From Alistipes sp. (lineage in GTDB: Bacteria; Bacteroidota; Bacteroidia; Bacteroidales; Rikenellaceae): a stretch of 51,249 nucleotides of DNA. The stretch's first letter is position 1, and every line of letters begins with the position of its first letter. Position numbers and translations under genes: made by a program. The DNA is taken from contig JAITWI010000030.1 of assembly GCA_031285345.1 (NCBI GenBank), positions 1 through 51,249 on the forward strand, in the 5' to 3' direction. Under the pieces are notes generated by a model that did no database searches, had not been told where the DNA came from, and saw only the letters and a list, made by a program, of their open reading frames with translations. Shown piece after piece: positions 41,564-49,127 of the stretch.

Positions 41564-42571
41564 ATGAATCACATCAAGCGCCTTTTCCACACCTACTTTA
41601 ACGACGGGCTCTCACAAGACGTCATTCTTGAGAAACAACGGCATACGGGATTGGTGTATACCTGCGTTGCGCTCTTTCTGACCGACATTGTACTGTGGGT
41701 GTTGGGGATGAAAATGTTCGGAAATCCGATCGAAGAGTGGATTCATCCCCTCCATCTTGCAATTACCATCACCCTGTTAATTCTTTACCGGCGAAAGAAA
41801 ATTTCGTCATTTGCCGGATTGATACTGCTCTGCACCGCAAGTCAGATCGCCATTATGCACGAAATGTTGTTTAGCATATTGCACGATAAACCGTTTGTAA
41901 CCAACATTATACTGGGATACATGGTCATCGCGGGACTCAATCTGTCGCTGATGCTGATGAGCTACATTCCGAAACTGCCGTTCCTGCTGACAATTCTCAC
42001 CGTGATCGTCTATGGCATTTGTTGCATCTCAACGCGCGACACGATTTTGATAGGCGTCTTTCCGATTTTCTCGTCATGTTTCCTCGTTTCCGCATTGTTG
42101 GGACATAAAATGGATCGAAACGTCCGCAACATGGAGAAGGAAAAATCGCTCCTAAAAGAGAACGAACAAAAGGTGCTCAGCTTGTTTGATTTGGATAGGG
42201 GGCAGTTAATGGCATACGTCGCTCTTGCGAAGGAGAAGAAACTGTCGGTCGAACAGACGGGAGAACTGCTCAATGTAATCGGACAAAAGGCTCAGGAAAA
42301 CATACGTAAAAACGTGGCATACTATTACAGCCAACAGAGCATTGATTACACCGCTCTGGAGAGCCGCCTGCCCACGCTTTCACCCTCCGAAATCGCCATC
42401 TGCGACCTGATCGTCAAAGATAAAAAGCTTAAGGAGATGAGCAAAATTCTTGAGAAATCGGTAAGCAATATCTCCAGTCAGCGCAGCCACATACGCAAAA
42501 AACTCAACCTCCGACCTTCGGATAGCCTCCGCGACGCATTGGTTGAAATGTTGAAGACCGAATCTGAGTGA
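41564..42571 (+). CDS. Membrane-anchored LuxR-type transcriptional regulator
   Basis: The 335-residue protein has about six membrane segments in residues 28-185, a coiled-coil-like linker (MEKEKSLLKENEQKVLSLF), then a C-terminal helix-turn-helix of the LuxR/GerE type. The latter reads LSPSEIAICDLIVKDKKLKEMSKILEKSVSNISSQRSHIRKKLNL (about 278-322, given here in pieces: LSPSEIAICDLI, then KSVSNISSQRSHIRKKL). It is divergent from the surface operon and shares a 141-base control region, so it probably regulates that operon. It is visibly less G+C-rich than its neighbours. No sensor domain was recognised in the membrane part. Confidence 0.82.
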   Translation: MNHIKRLFHTYFNDGLSQDVILEKQRHTGLVYTCVALFLTDIVLWVLGMKMFGNPIEEWIHPLHLAITITLLILYRRKKISSFAGLILLCTASQIAIMHEMLFSILHDKPFVTNIILGYMVIAGLNLSLMLMSYIPKLPFLLTILTVIVYGICCISTRDTILIGVFPIFSSCFLVSALLGHKMDRNVRNMEKEKSLLKENEQKVLSLFDLDRGQLMAYVALAKEKKLSVEQTGELLNVIGQKAQENIRKNVAYYYSQQSIDYTALESRLPTLSPSEIAICDLIVKDKKLKEMSKILEKSVSNISSQRSHIRKKLNLRPSDSLRDALVEMLKTESE

Positions 42572-42888
42572 TTTTAGTCGGACGACATGGACATGATTTT
42601 GCAGTCCGGTTTCGGTTTCGGCTCCTACCGCAACTACCTGCGCGTCAAGGAGCAAGAGGACAAAACAGGATCGTTAAGGTGTTTTGAACAACGGGTGAGA
42701 TTGCAAAAACCCGCAAAAACCCACCCGCAAGCCCTGTCACGAAACCAAAAACCACAAAATCACCCGAAAATATCCGCCGAAAAAAACCGCGAAAGCCACC
42801 GGCAGACCATTCGAAAAGATCCGCCGAAAACCCGTAAAACGCACCCGCAAGCCCCCGGAAAAATCACTCCGCCCCCACCGAGAAAAAA
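42572..42888. other. A/C-rich spacer without a gene
   Basis: The stretch lies between two convergent genes. It has degenerate repeats such as CCACCCGCAAGCCC / GCACCCGCAAGCCC and CCGCCGAAAA, and near 42880 on the minus strand GAGTGATTTTT occurs twice just after the stop of the flavoprotein gene (GAG-TGA). There is no credible ORF. Confidence 0.65.
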
Positions 42889-44310
42889 TCACTCAAACCA
42901 AAAAAATCGCTCCAAGCCGGCGACGTATTCGTCTATGGCCACGGCGGCTTTACGGCCTGCTCCCATCGCCAAAATAACCGTCGCGGCACCCGTCACAGCG
43001 TCTCCTCCGGCGAATACTCCCGCGCGGCTGGTGGCTCCACCCTCCGTGGCAATGAGGCCTCCGCGGCGGTTGGTTTCGAGTCCCGGGGTGGTGGAGGCGA
43101 TCAGCGGATTGGGCGAGGTGCCCAGCGCCATGATCACCGCCTCGCACTCTATCTCGAACTCCGAACCCGCGACCTCCACAGGACTGCGGCGTCCCGAGGC
43201 GTCGGGTTCGCCTAACTCCATCTTCACGCACCTGACGGCACGAACGCGCCCCGCTTCGTCGCCCAAAATCTCGACGGGGTTGGTGAGCATACGGAACTCG
43301 ATGCCCTCCTCCTTGGCGTGGTGCACCTCCTCCACCCGGGCGGGAAGTTCGGCCTCGCTGCGCCTGTAAACGATAAAAGCGTCGGAGCCCAGACGTTTGG
43401 CGGTACGCACCGCATCCATCGCCACGTTGCCGCCGCCGACGACCACGGTGCGCTTGCCCACGAAAATCGGGGTGTCGTGCCCACCGTCGTAGGCCTTCAT
43501 GAGGTTGGCGCGCGTCAAAAACTCGTTGGCCGACACCACGCCGTTGAGGTTTTCGCCCCCGATGCCCATGAAGTAGGGCAAACCGGCCCCCGAGCCCACG
43601 AACACCGCCGAGAATCCCTCCCCTCCTTGCTCGGTCGAATCTAACAGCGAGTCGATGGTTATGGTTCTGCCGACGACCACGTCGGTCTCGATCTCGACAC
43701 CCAAGGCGCTGAGTTTCGCTATTTCGCGGGCGACGATCTTATCTTTCGGCAAACGGAACTCCGGAATGCCGTAGACCAGCACCCCGCCCGGCTTGTGCAG
43801 CGCCTCGAACATCTTCACCCCGTAGCCTTTCACCGCCAGGTCGGCCGCGCATGCAAGTCCCGCCGGACCGCTGCCGATTATCGCCACCTTGCGACCGTTG
43901 GGTGCGGCCTTCACCGGTTTGAAAGAGTTTTCCGCCAACGCGGTGTCGCCCACGAAACGTTCGAGTTTGCCGATATTGACCGGCAACCCCTTGATGCCCA
44001 GCACGCACGAGCCCTCGCACTGGCTCTCCTGGGGACAGACGCGGCCGCACACCGAGGGCAACAGGCTGTCGCGCGCGATCGTGTCGGCGGCTTTCGTGAA
44101 TTCGCCGTCCCGTACCTCCGCTATGAAGTCGGGAATCTGTATCGACACAGGGCACGCACCCACGCACGGGCGATGCTTACACTGAAGGCAGCGCGAAGCC
44201 TCCAACCGCGCCTCGTCGGCCGTGAAGCCGTAGCTCACCTCCTCGAAATTTTGTGCGCGGAGGGTCGGATCCTGCTCCCGCGCGTTCAATCTTGCTATCT
44301 TGTTTGCCAT
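42889..44310 (-). CDS. NADPH-dependent flavoprotein, GltD/SudA/NfnB type
   Basis: The protein has 473 residues from ATG 44310. It has an N-terminal ferredoxin-like part with two [4Fe-4S] Cys sets (RCLQCKHRPCVGACP and CGRVCPQESQCEGSCV), an FAD-binding GSGPAGLACAADLAVKGYGV, and an NAD(P)-binding VVVGGGNVAMDAVRTAKRLG. It ends with GDAVTGAATVILAMGAGRKAA. This architecture is shared by glutamate synthase small subunit, sulfide dehydrogenase SudA and the large subunit of NfnAB. The upstream partner with a [2Fe-2S] site points to the Nfn/Sud pair, exchanging electrons between ferredoxin, NADH and NADPH. A longer frame to 44394 was not used. Confidence 0.92.
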   Translation of the reverse strand: MANKIARLNAREQDPTLRAQNFEEVSYGFTADEARLEASRCLQCKHRPCVGACPVSIQIPDFIAEVRDGEFTKAADTIARDSLLPSVCGRVCPQESQCEGSCVLGIKGLPVNIGKLERFVGDTALAENSFKPVKAAPNGRKVAIIGSGPAGLACAADLAVKGYGVKMFEALHKPGGVLVYGIPEFRLPKDKIVAREIAKLSALGVEIETDVVVGRTITIDSLLDSTEQGGEGFSAVFVGSGAGLPYFMGIGGENLNGVVSANEFLTRANLMKAYDGGHDTPIFVGKRTVVVGGGNVAMDAVRTAKRLGSDAFIVYRRSEAELPARVEEVHHAKEEGIEFRMLTNPVEILGDEAGRVRAVRCVKMELGEPDASGRRSPVEVAGSEFEIECEAVIMALGTSPNPLIASTTPGLETNRRGGLIATEGGATSRAGVFAGGDAVTGAATVILAMGAGRKAAVAIDEYVAGLERFFWFE

Positions 44311-44369
44311 TTTTTTTGCTCTTTTGGTGGCGTTTTTCCGCCGCTTTCTTGTTGCGATTTTGCAGAGGG

Positions 44370-45284
44370 TTATTCGTCCCTGCCGATTTTGCATTTATGG
44401 TCGGAAGCGGGAGCCGAAACTGAAGCTGAGGCGGAGGCGCCCTCCTTCGCCCGGTCATAGGCCTGCTTCTCCTCGGTGCGGTACATGGTTTGGCGGCGCA
44501 TCGCCTCGTCGAAATCGACCTGGTGGGCGTCGAACTCGGGGCCGTCCACGCACGCGAACACCGTCTTGCCGCCCACCGTCACCCGGCACGCGCCGCACAT
44601 GCCCGTTCCGTCGACCATCAGCGTGTTGAGGCTGGCGATGGTGGGGATTTTGAGTTCGGCAGTGGTCATGGCAGTGAACTTCATCATCACCATCGGGCCT
44701 ATGGTCACCGCCTCGTCGTACTTTTCGCCCCGCACTTCGACCAATTCTTTAACGAGGCTCGTCACCATGCCGTGGAAGCCTGCGCTGCCGTCGTCCGTTG
44801 CTATGTAAAGGTTGTCGCACGCGGCGCGCATCTGGTCGGTGAAAATCAGCAGCGACGCGTTTCGGGCGCCGATGATAACGTCCACCCGCACGCCCCGTTC
44901 GTGCAGCCACTTCACCTGGGGATAGACCGGAGCCGCGCCCACTCCCCCCGCGATGAACAGAAACCGTTTGGCGCGCAGTTCATCCTCGGCGACCGTCACA
45001 AAATCGGACGGACGGCCTAAAGGGCCCGTGAAGTCGGCTATGGCGTCGCCCGCCGCGAGGGAGTTGAGCTTGAGCGAGGTCGCGCCCACGGTTTGGGTCA
45101 CTATCGCCACCCACCCCTCTTCGGCCGAGTAGTCGGCTATGGTGAGCGGAATGCGTTCGCCCTTTTCGTCCACCCTCACCATCACGAATTGCCCCGGACG
45201 GGCGGCCTTTGCCACCCTCGGAGCGGCGATACGCATCAGCACCGTGTCGGGCGTAAGTTGTTGTTTTTCGACTATTCTAAACAT
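44370..45284 (-). CDS. FAD/[2Fe-2S] NAD(P)H oxidoreductase, SudB/NfnA type
   Basis: The 304-residue protein has the FAD-binding RIPLTIADY of the dihydroorotate dehydrogenase electron-transfer (PyrK-like) family and NAD-binding FIAGGVGAAPVYPQVKWLHERG. The C-terminal [2Fe-2S] ligands are in GTGMCGACRVTVGGKTVFACVDGPEFDAHQVD. It pairs with the next gene, 59 bases downstream, as the small subunit of an Nfn or Sud complex. The last 20 or so residues (EGASASASVSAPASDHKCKIGRDE in part: GASASASVSAPAS) are a Ser/Ala-rich extension beyond the usual end. It starts four bases after the DUF1573 gene. Confidence 0.92.
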   Translation of the reverse strand: MFRIVEKQQLTPDTVLMRIAAPRVAKAARPGQFVMVRVDEKGERIPLTIADYSAEEGWVAIVTQTVGATSLKLNSLAAGDAIADFTGPLGRPSDFVTVAEDELRAKRFLFIAGGVGAAPVYPQVKWLHERGVRVDVIIGARNASLLIFTDQMRAACDNLYIATDDGSAGFHGMVTSLVKELVEVRGEKYDEAVTIGPMVMMKFTAMTTAELKIPTIASLNTLMVDGTGMCGACRVTVGGKTVFACVDGPEFDAHQVDFDEAMRRQTMYRTEEKQAYDRAKEGASASASVSAPASDHKCKIGRDE

Positions 45285-45288
45285 GTCT

Positions 45289-46401
45289 CTATTTTAATGT
45301 TGCTTTGATTCTTATCTCTCTCACGGGTCGCGACGGATCGTCGACCACTATGATTACGCTCTCGTCGAGCGCCCCGGCGAAGTACTCCCCGGTGTGGAGC
45401 GCCACCTCAAACGTTTTAGCCTCGCCCGGGGGTATGGCCGTTCCAGCTTCGAGAGTGGATGTGAGGCCCGGGCGCGTCTGCACGCTGCGAATGTGAAGCG
45501 TCGAGGCGCCGTCGTTCGTCACCGCGAAACGGCACACATAGGGCTCGGCTCCGATGCCGATCTCCCCGAAGTGGTGGAGCGTGCGATCGAAAGCGGCGAC
45601 GGGTGCCGCATCGACATCCACTCCGCGAAAATCGTCGACGCCCGTCATCACGGCGTATATGGTCGTTCGCGAGGGCAGGCCGTCGACAATCGGCCTTACG
45701 ACGTCGTAACGGGTGCCGTAGGCGGTATCGGCCAGCAGGTCGTAGCCCAGGTTTATGTCGGCCCGGCAGCCGGCACAGAGCGTGTCGGGGGCGAAAATTC
45801 GAAGCAGGCCGCTCCCCCCCGTCGAATTCTCAAGGCCGCTCCCTTCGGCGGGCTCGAATCTCAGCGCGACCTCTCTGTCCGAAGTATTGACGCATCCCAC
45901 CGTCATCATCACCCTCTGCCCCTGCGCAATGGTGCGGAACGGCACGAAGGCCTTGTCGACGCGCACGCCCTTTGCGATCTCTATCGGAAACTCATCCTCG
46001 ACGGCCGCGGGATCGGGAATGACCTCGCCGCCGACCTTCAGAAAGTCGGTCTGTTTGCCGCCGCCGCTCACCACGCCGACGGTTTTGTCGAACCGGCCCG
46101 GAAAGTTTTCAGGATTGAACGTTACGGAGATCTCGCCTTTTGCGCCCGGGGCTATCGGGCCGCGCGTGTATCGGGGGGTGGTGCAGCCACAGGAGCTCGT
46201 GACCCGGTCTATCGCGACGGGTCTGTCGCCGCCGTTGGTGAAGGCGAAGGTGTGGGTCACGCTGCCGTCCGCCTCGCGTATCACGCCGAAATCCCATTCG
46301 GTTACGTCGAACACAAGGGGAGAGGGCGACTGCGCGAAACAGGCTCCATAGCTTGCGCTGAATGTTGACAGGGCTAACAAAAGATAAAAAAACGTCTTCA
46401 T
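45289..46401 (-). CDS. DUF1573-domain exported protein
   Basis: From ATG 46401 the protein has 370 residues, with a signal peptide MKTFFYLLLALSTFSASYGACFAQ. The first domain (about 25-130) has the DUF1573 pattern: FDVTEWDFGVIREADGSVTHTFAFTN, SSCGCTTPRY and GAKGEISVTFNP. A second, related Ig-like domain (about 270-370) has DRTLHHFGEIGIGAEPYVCRFAVTNDG. Function is unknown; the family is periplasmic or surface-associated in Bacteroidetes. The frame reaches 46497, but the -7 box at 46409-46416 lies inside that extension, so the shorter start is chosen. The flavoprotein pair follows in the same direction. Confidence 0.87.
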   Translation of the reverse strand: MKTFFYLLLALSTFSASYGACFAQSPSPLVFDVTEWDFGVIREADGSVTHTFAFTNGGDRPVAIDRVTSSCGCTTPRYTRGPIAPGAKGEISVTFNPENFPGRFDKTVGVVSGGGKQTDFLKVGGEVIPDPAAVEDEFPIEIAKGVRVDKAFVPFRTIAQGQRVMMTVGCVNTSDREVALRFEPAEGSGLENSTGGSGLLRIFAPDTLCAGCRADINLGYDLLADTAYGTRYDVVRPIVDGLPSRTTIYAVMTGVDDFRGVDVDAAPVAAFDRTLHHFGEIGIGAEPYVCRFAVTNDGASTLHIRSVQTRPGLTSTLEAGTAIPPGEAKTFEVALHTGEYFAGALDESVIIVVDDPSRPVREIRIKATLK

Positions 46402-46408
46402 CGAGAGG

Positions 46409-46416
46409 CAAAGGTA
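46409..46416 (-). promoter_or_regulatory. DUF1573 gene -7 box
   Basis: TACCTTTG followed by C on the minus strand, ending seven bases before ATG 46401; the message would be nearly leaderless. Confidence 0.65.
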
Positions 46417-46438
46417 GTGAATTTTTGACGAACCGAGA

Positions 46439-46565
46439 GGAAAAGGCAAGCTCTGCTTGCGGTTTCCCGAGGTGCATCCCATCTTGGACGCAGTCAACGG
46501 TAGTGCGAGGTGAGCGGAAACGCAAGCTCGCTTGCAGTTTCACGAGACGCCTCCTACCTTGGACA
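46439..46565 (-). repeat. Two copies of the promoter-associated dispersed repeat
   Basis: The stretch contains GGCAAGCTCTGCTTGCGG, CCATCTTGGACGCAGTCAAC, GGTAGTGCGAGGTGAGCGG, then a second unit with ACGCAAGCTCGCTTGCAG and CTACCTTGGAC. The string TTGGACGCAGTCAACGGTAGTGC is shared with the array at 2705-3013. It sits upstream of the DUF1573 promoter in the same orientation relative to the gene as the array has relative to guaB. Confidence 0.85.
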
Positions 46566-46672
46566 AGCGAAGCGAAGTTAGCCGCCTCCTGCCGATGAGA
46601 CCAAAATTACTCGGAGTGAAGTCAAAATTACGAAAAAATAGCGGGAAAGTTTTGCGGAATCAAAATTTGCCG

Positions 46673-46680
46673 TATATTTG
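46673..46680 (+). promoter_or_regulatory. tRNA-Asn -7 box
   Basis: TATATTTG followed by CACC; 190 bases upstream of the tRNA. The leader between them has a doubled CCGAGGGGCGAGTTTC string (near 46798 and 46832) and no gene. Confidence 0.65.
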
Positions 46681-46870
46681 CACCCCGTAAGCGAGACGGT
46701 AACGCGGTTTCGGTGCGAGACGGAGGCGCTAAAGTCGCTTGGGTGCAGGTGTGAAAAACGCTTGGATGCGGGTGCAAAAGTCGCCGAAGTCCGGCCGCCG
46801 AGGGGCGAGTTTCGAAGGTCGGTGAGCCGTCCGAGGGGCGAGTTTCAGGCGTCGCGATTACGATTAAAAT

Positions 46871-46944
46871 TCCTCTTTAGCTCAGTTGGTTAGAGCACCT
46901 GACTGTTAATCAGGGGGTCTAAGGTTCAAGTCCTTAAAGAGGAG
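46871..46944 (+). tRNA. tRNA-Asn (GUU)
   Basis: The acceptor stem TCCTCTT pairs with AAGAGGA, the D arm is AGCTCAGTTGGTTAGAGCA, and the anticodon stem-loop is CCTGACTGTTAATCAGG with anticodon GTT. The T arm contains GGTTCAAGTCC. The discriminator G is at 46944. The genome does not encode CCA (CCG follows), so CCA is added afterwards. Confidence 0.97.
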
Positions 46945-46951
46945 CCGCCCG

Positions 46952-46990
46952 GGAGCCGCAACGAATCGTTGCGGCTCCTTTTGCTTTTAT
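46952..46990 (+). terminator. Terminator after tRNA-Asn
   Basis: GGAGCCGCAACGA and TCGTTGCGGCTCC are perfect reverse complements, followed by TTTTGCTTTT. Confidence 0.9.
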
Positions 46991-47057
46991 ATGTTGCGTG
47001 TACCCGTCGGAAACATCACTTCCGGGGGTAACGTGCGATACCGTCTTAAAAACGCCA

Positions 47058-47139
47058 CGTGATTCCGGCGAACACTCCTCGTGATTCCGGCGAAAACCTC
47101 CTCGCGATTCCACAAAAAAAGGCGCGACAAAGCCGCGCC
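47058..47139 (-). terminator. Cold-shock gene terminator, with short direct repeats beyond it
   Basis: On the minus strand GGCGCGGC-TTTGT-CGCGCC (47121-47139) forms a stem followed by seven T. Beyond it, GTGATTCCGGCGAA occurs twice and a third, changed copy (GCGATTCCAC) abuts the T-run, each about 21 bases apart. Nothing else is visible in 46991-47195. Confidence 0.8.
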
Positions 47140-47195
47140 CGATTGTAAAGCTATTGCAGATGCGACCCGCGCACCCGAATATTGTGGGGGTAAGT

Positions 47196-47396
47196 TTACT
47201 TTACAGCAACAACATTGATAGCCTGAGGACCCTTTTTGCCCTCATCGAGGTCAAACTCGACAGCCTGATCCTGATCGAGACCACGGAAGCCGTCGCCCTG
47301 GATGCCGGTGTAGTGGACAAACACGTCCTGACCTTCTTCGGTCGTCACGAAGCCATAACCTTTGGCTGTGTCGAACCATTTTACTTTGCCTTTCAT
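47196..47396 (-). CDS. Cold-shock domain protein
   Basis: The 66-residue protein is a single cold-shock domain with RNP1 (KGYGFV) and RNP2 (VFVHYTGI) motifs. It binds single-stranded RNA or DNA and acts as an RNA chaperone. The start ATG (47394-47396) is 35 bases downstream of the -7 box at 47431-47438. A long frame extending upstream to 48116 is a shadow of queG. It ends at a clear terminator. Confidence 0.96.
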   Translation of the reverse strand: MKGKVKWFDTAKGYGFVTTEEGQDVFVHYTGIQGDGFRGLDQDQAVEFDLDEGKKGPQAINVVAVK

Positions 47397-47430
47397 AAAA
47401 AAGAATAAAAATAAGTTAATATTACGGCGA

Positions 47431-47438
47431 CAAAGTAA
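47431..47438 (-). promoter_or_regulatory. Cold-shock gene -7 box
   Basis: TTACTTTG on the minus strand, with T in place of the first consensus TA pair kept as TA-like TTAC; AT-rich surroundings. Confidence 0.55.
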
Positions 47439-47488
47439 TGTAAAATTTATTGATTTACAAAATAATCCGCGAATTTTTTCGAATTTTT

Positions 47489-48271
47489 TCACGGGAAGGG
47501 TCGAGGAGGCAGAGGGAGGGCACCGAGTCTGACGCGCCGTAGATTGTGCGGACAGGCGGTCTGACACTCGTCGCAGCCCGACACCCAACCGTTTATCGGC
47601 TCGGCGGGCAATCCTTTTCGCGACCGTTCGATGGTGAGGGCCGATATGCAGCGCCCCGTGTCGACCGTGCGGTCGCGTAGCGCACCCGTCGGACAGGCCT
47701 CCTCGCAGCGCCTGCACGACCCGCAACCCACGCCCGAGAAAGGTTCGTCGTAGCGGTCGCACTCGGCGTCGAGAACGATCACGCCAAGGAGCAGGAACGA
47801 TCCGTGCATCGGATTGACGAGCAGCGTGTTGCGCCCCTGCCAACCCAAACCGGCCTCCACCGCCCATGCCTTTTCGAGGATCGCCGAGGTGTCGCAACAC
47901 ACCTTTGCGCGCAACGGGGGATTTTCCGCCCGCAGTCGCTCCGACACCTCGCGCAGCATCGCCTTCACGCCGGGATGGTAGTCGCCGTTGCGCCTGTGCG
48001 CCGACACTCGCCCCGCATCCGTCTCGACAGGCGAAAACCCGTCGTAGGCAAGGGCGCAAACGATCACCGTGCGGGCGTCCGCAAGCAGGGTCGATGGATC
48101 GAGTCGCCGCCGCCACTCGCGGGCGAGATATGGCAACACCCCCTCGCCGCTCGCCTCAAGACCCGCCTCGAACCACGGCGCGTGTCCCGCCAGCACCCTC
48201 GCGCGAGCCACTCCGCAGAGCGTAAAGCCGGCCTCGGCGGCGTAATTCAGAATATGTTCGTACTTCAACAC
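47489..48271 (-). CDS. queG: Epoxyqueuosine reductase, short at the C-terminus
   Basis: QueG reduces epoxyqueuosine to queuosine in tRNA, using cobalamin and two [4Fe-4S] clusters. The 260 residues contain [37 protein letters not shown], with the active-site Asp, and the cluster motifs [16 protein letters not shown] and [11 protein letters not shown]. Homologues usually run on for about 50 residues after the second cluster; here the chain stops after a Pro-rich tail (LPLPPRPFP). The catalytic core seems complete. The substrate pathway links it to tgt at 19-20 kb. Its -7 box is at 48299-48306. Confidence 0.9.
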   Translation of the reverse strand: MLKYEHILNYAAEAGFTLCGVARARVLAGHAPWFEAGLEASGEGVLPYLAREWRRRLDPSTLLADARTVIVCALAYDGFSPVETDAGRVSAHRRNGDYHPGVKAMLREVSERLRAENPPLRAKVCCDTSAILEKAWAVEAGLGWQGRNTLLVNPMHGSFLLLGVIVLDAECDRYDEPFSGVGCGSCRRCEEACPTGALRDRTVDTGRCISALTIERSRKGLPAEPINGWVSGCDECQTACPHNLRRVRLGALPLPPRPFP

Positions 48272-48298
48272 GTTTTTTTAGCGCCACGGATGACGTCG

Positions 48299-48321
48299 CA
48301 AAGATAATTATATTATTTTTG
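48299..48321. promoter_or_regulatory. Back-to-back promoters of queG and the DUF3575 gene
   Basis: TATCTTTG on the minus strand (48299-48306) faces queG; TATTTTTG on the plus strand (48314-48321) faces the DUF3575 gene. The boxes are seven bases apart. Confidence 0.6.
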
Positions 48322-48415
48322 TGGAATGAAAGCCGCGCCCCGAACATTGGAGCGCGATTCGACGGCGCCCGGCGCGCGTTTTCATTCACGATAACGAACA
48401 ACTTAATCTGCGACG

Positions 48416-49054
48416 ATGAAAAAATCAGCTAAGATATCCGCCACCGCGCTTATTCCGCTCGCGATGACCGTGGCGATGACCGTGATTGCAATGGTCGCGT
48501 CCACCACGACGGCCTCGGCCCAAATGGCGGGCGTCAAAACCAATCTGCTCTACTGGGGCACGGGCACCATCAACGTGGGGGTCGAGGCGGCGGTGGGCCC
48601 TAAAACCACCCTCGGCGTCGAGTTGACCGGCAACCCGTGGGTGTTCGGCAAAAGGGAGCTCAACCGCAAGATATGGCACTGGTCGGCCACTCCGGAGATC
48701 CGTTTTTGGTCTTCCGAGGCGTTCGACCGGGGTTTTGTGGGCATTCACGCGGTGGCCGGAGCGTTCGACGCGGGGGGTATAGAGTTTCCGCTGGGCATTT
48801 TGCCTAACCTCAAGGATCACCGCTACGAAGGGTGGACGACGGGCGTGGGCGTTAGTTACGGTTGGCAATGGTGGATCGGCCCGCGCTGGAATCTGGAGGC
48901 GACCGTGGGGGTGGGCTATCTCTACGCCGAGTATAACCGTTTCGCCTGTCCCGACTGCCGCGAGGCGGACGAGGAGAATAAGGTGGAGCACTATTTCGGC
49001 CCCACAAAAGTCGGACTGTCGTTCGCATATCTGTTCGGATCAAAAAAACGATGA
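48416..49054 (+). CDS. DUF3575-family outer-membrane protein
   Basis: The 212-residue protein has a long signal peptide (ALIPLAMTVAMTVIAMVASTTTASAQ), then the DUF3575 barrel: GVKTNLLYWGTGTINVGVEAAVG, NPWVFGKRELNRKIWHWSATPEIRFW, YEGWTTGVGVSYGWQWWIG and a final HYFGPTKVGLSFAYLFG. It is followed 73 bases later by a DUF3868 gene; such pairs open the fimbrial operons of Bacteroidales. No fimbrial subunit genes follow here within the window. Confidence 0.87.
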   Translation: MKKSAKISATALIPLAMTVAMTVIAMVASTTTASAQMAGVKTNLLYWGTGTINVGVEAAVGPKTTLGVELTGNPWVFGKRELNRKIWHWSATPEIRFWSSEAFDRGFVGIHAVAGAFDAGGIEFPLGILPNLKDHRYEGWTTGVGVSYGWQWWIGPRWNLEATVGVGYLYAEYNRFACPDCREADEENKVEHYFGPTKVGLSFAYLFGSKKR

Positions 49055-49127
49055 CATTACGGCGTGTCGGCATAAGCGTTCACCCTCGCTTGTGCTAACG
49101 CGCCGCAATAAAAAAAACAATGACGTC

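Noticed and set aside
47397-48116. Upstream extension of the cold-shock gene to 306 residues
   Set aside because: The extension is out-of-frame queG; the 66-residue form is the family length and has its own promoter.
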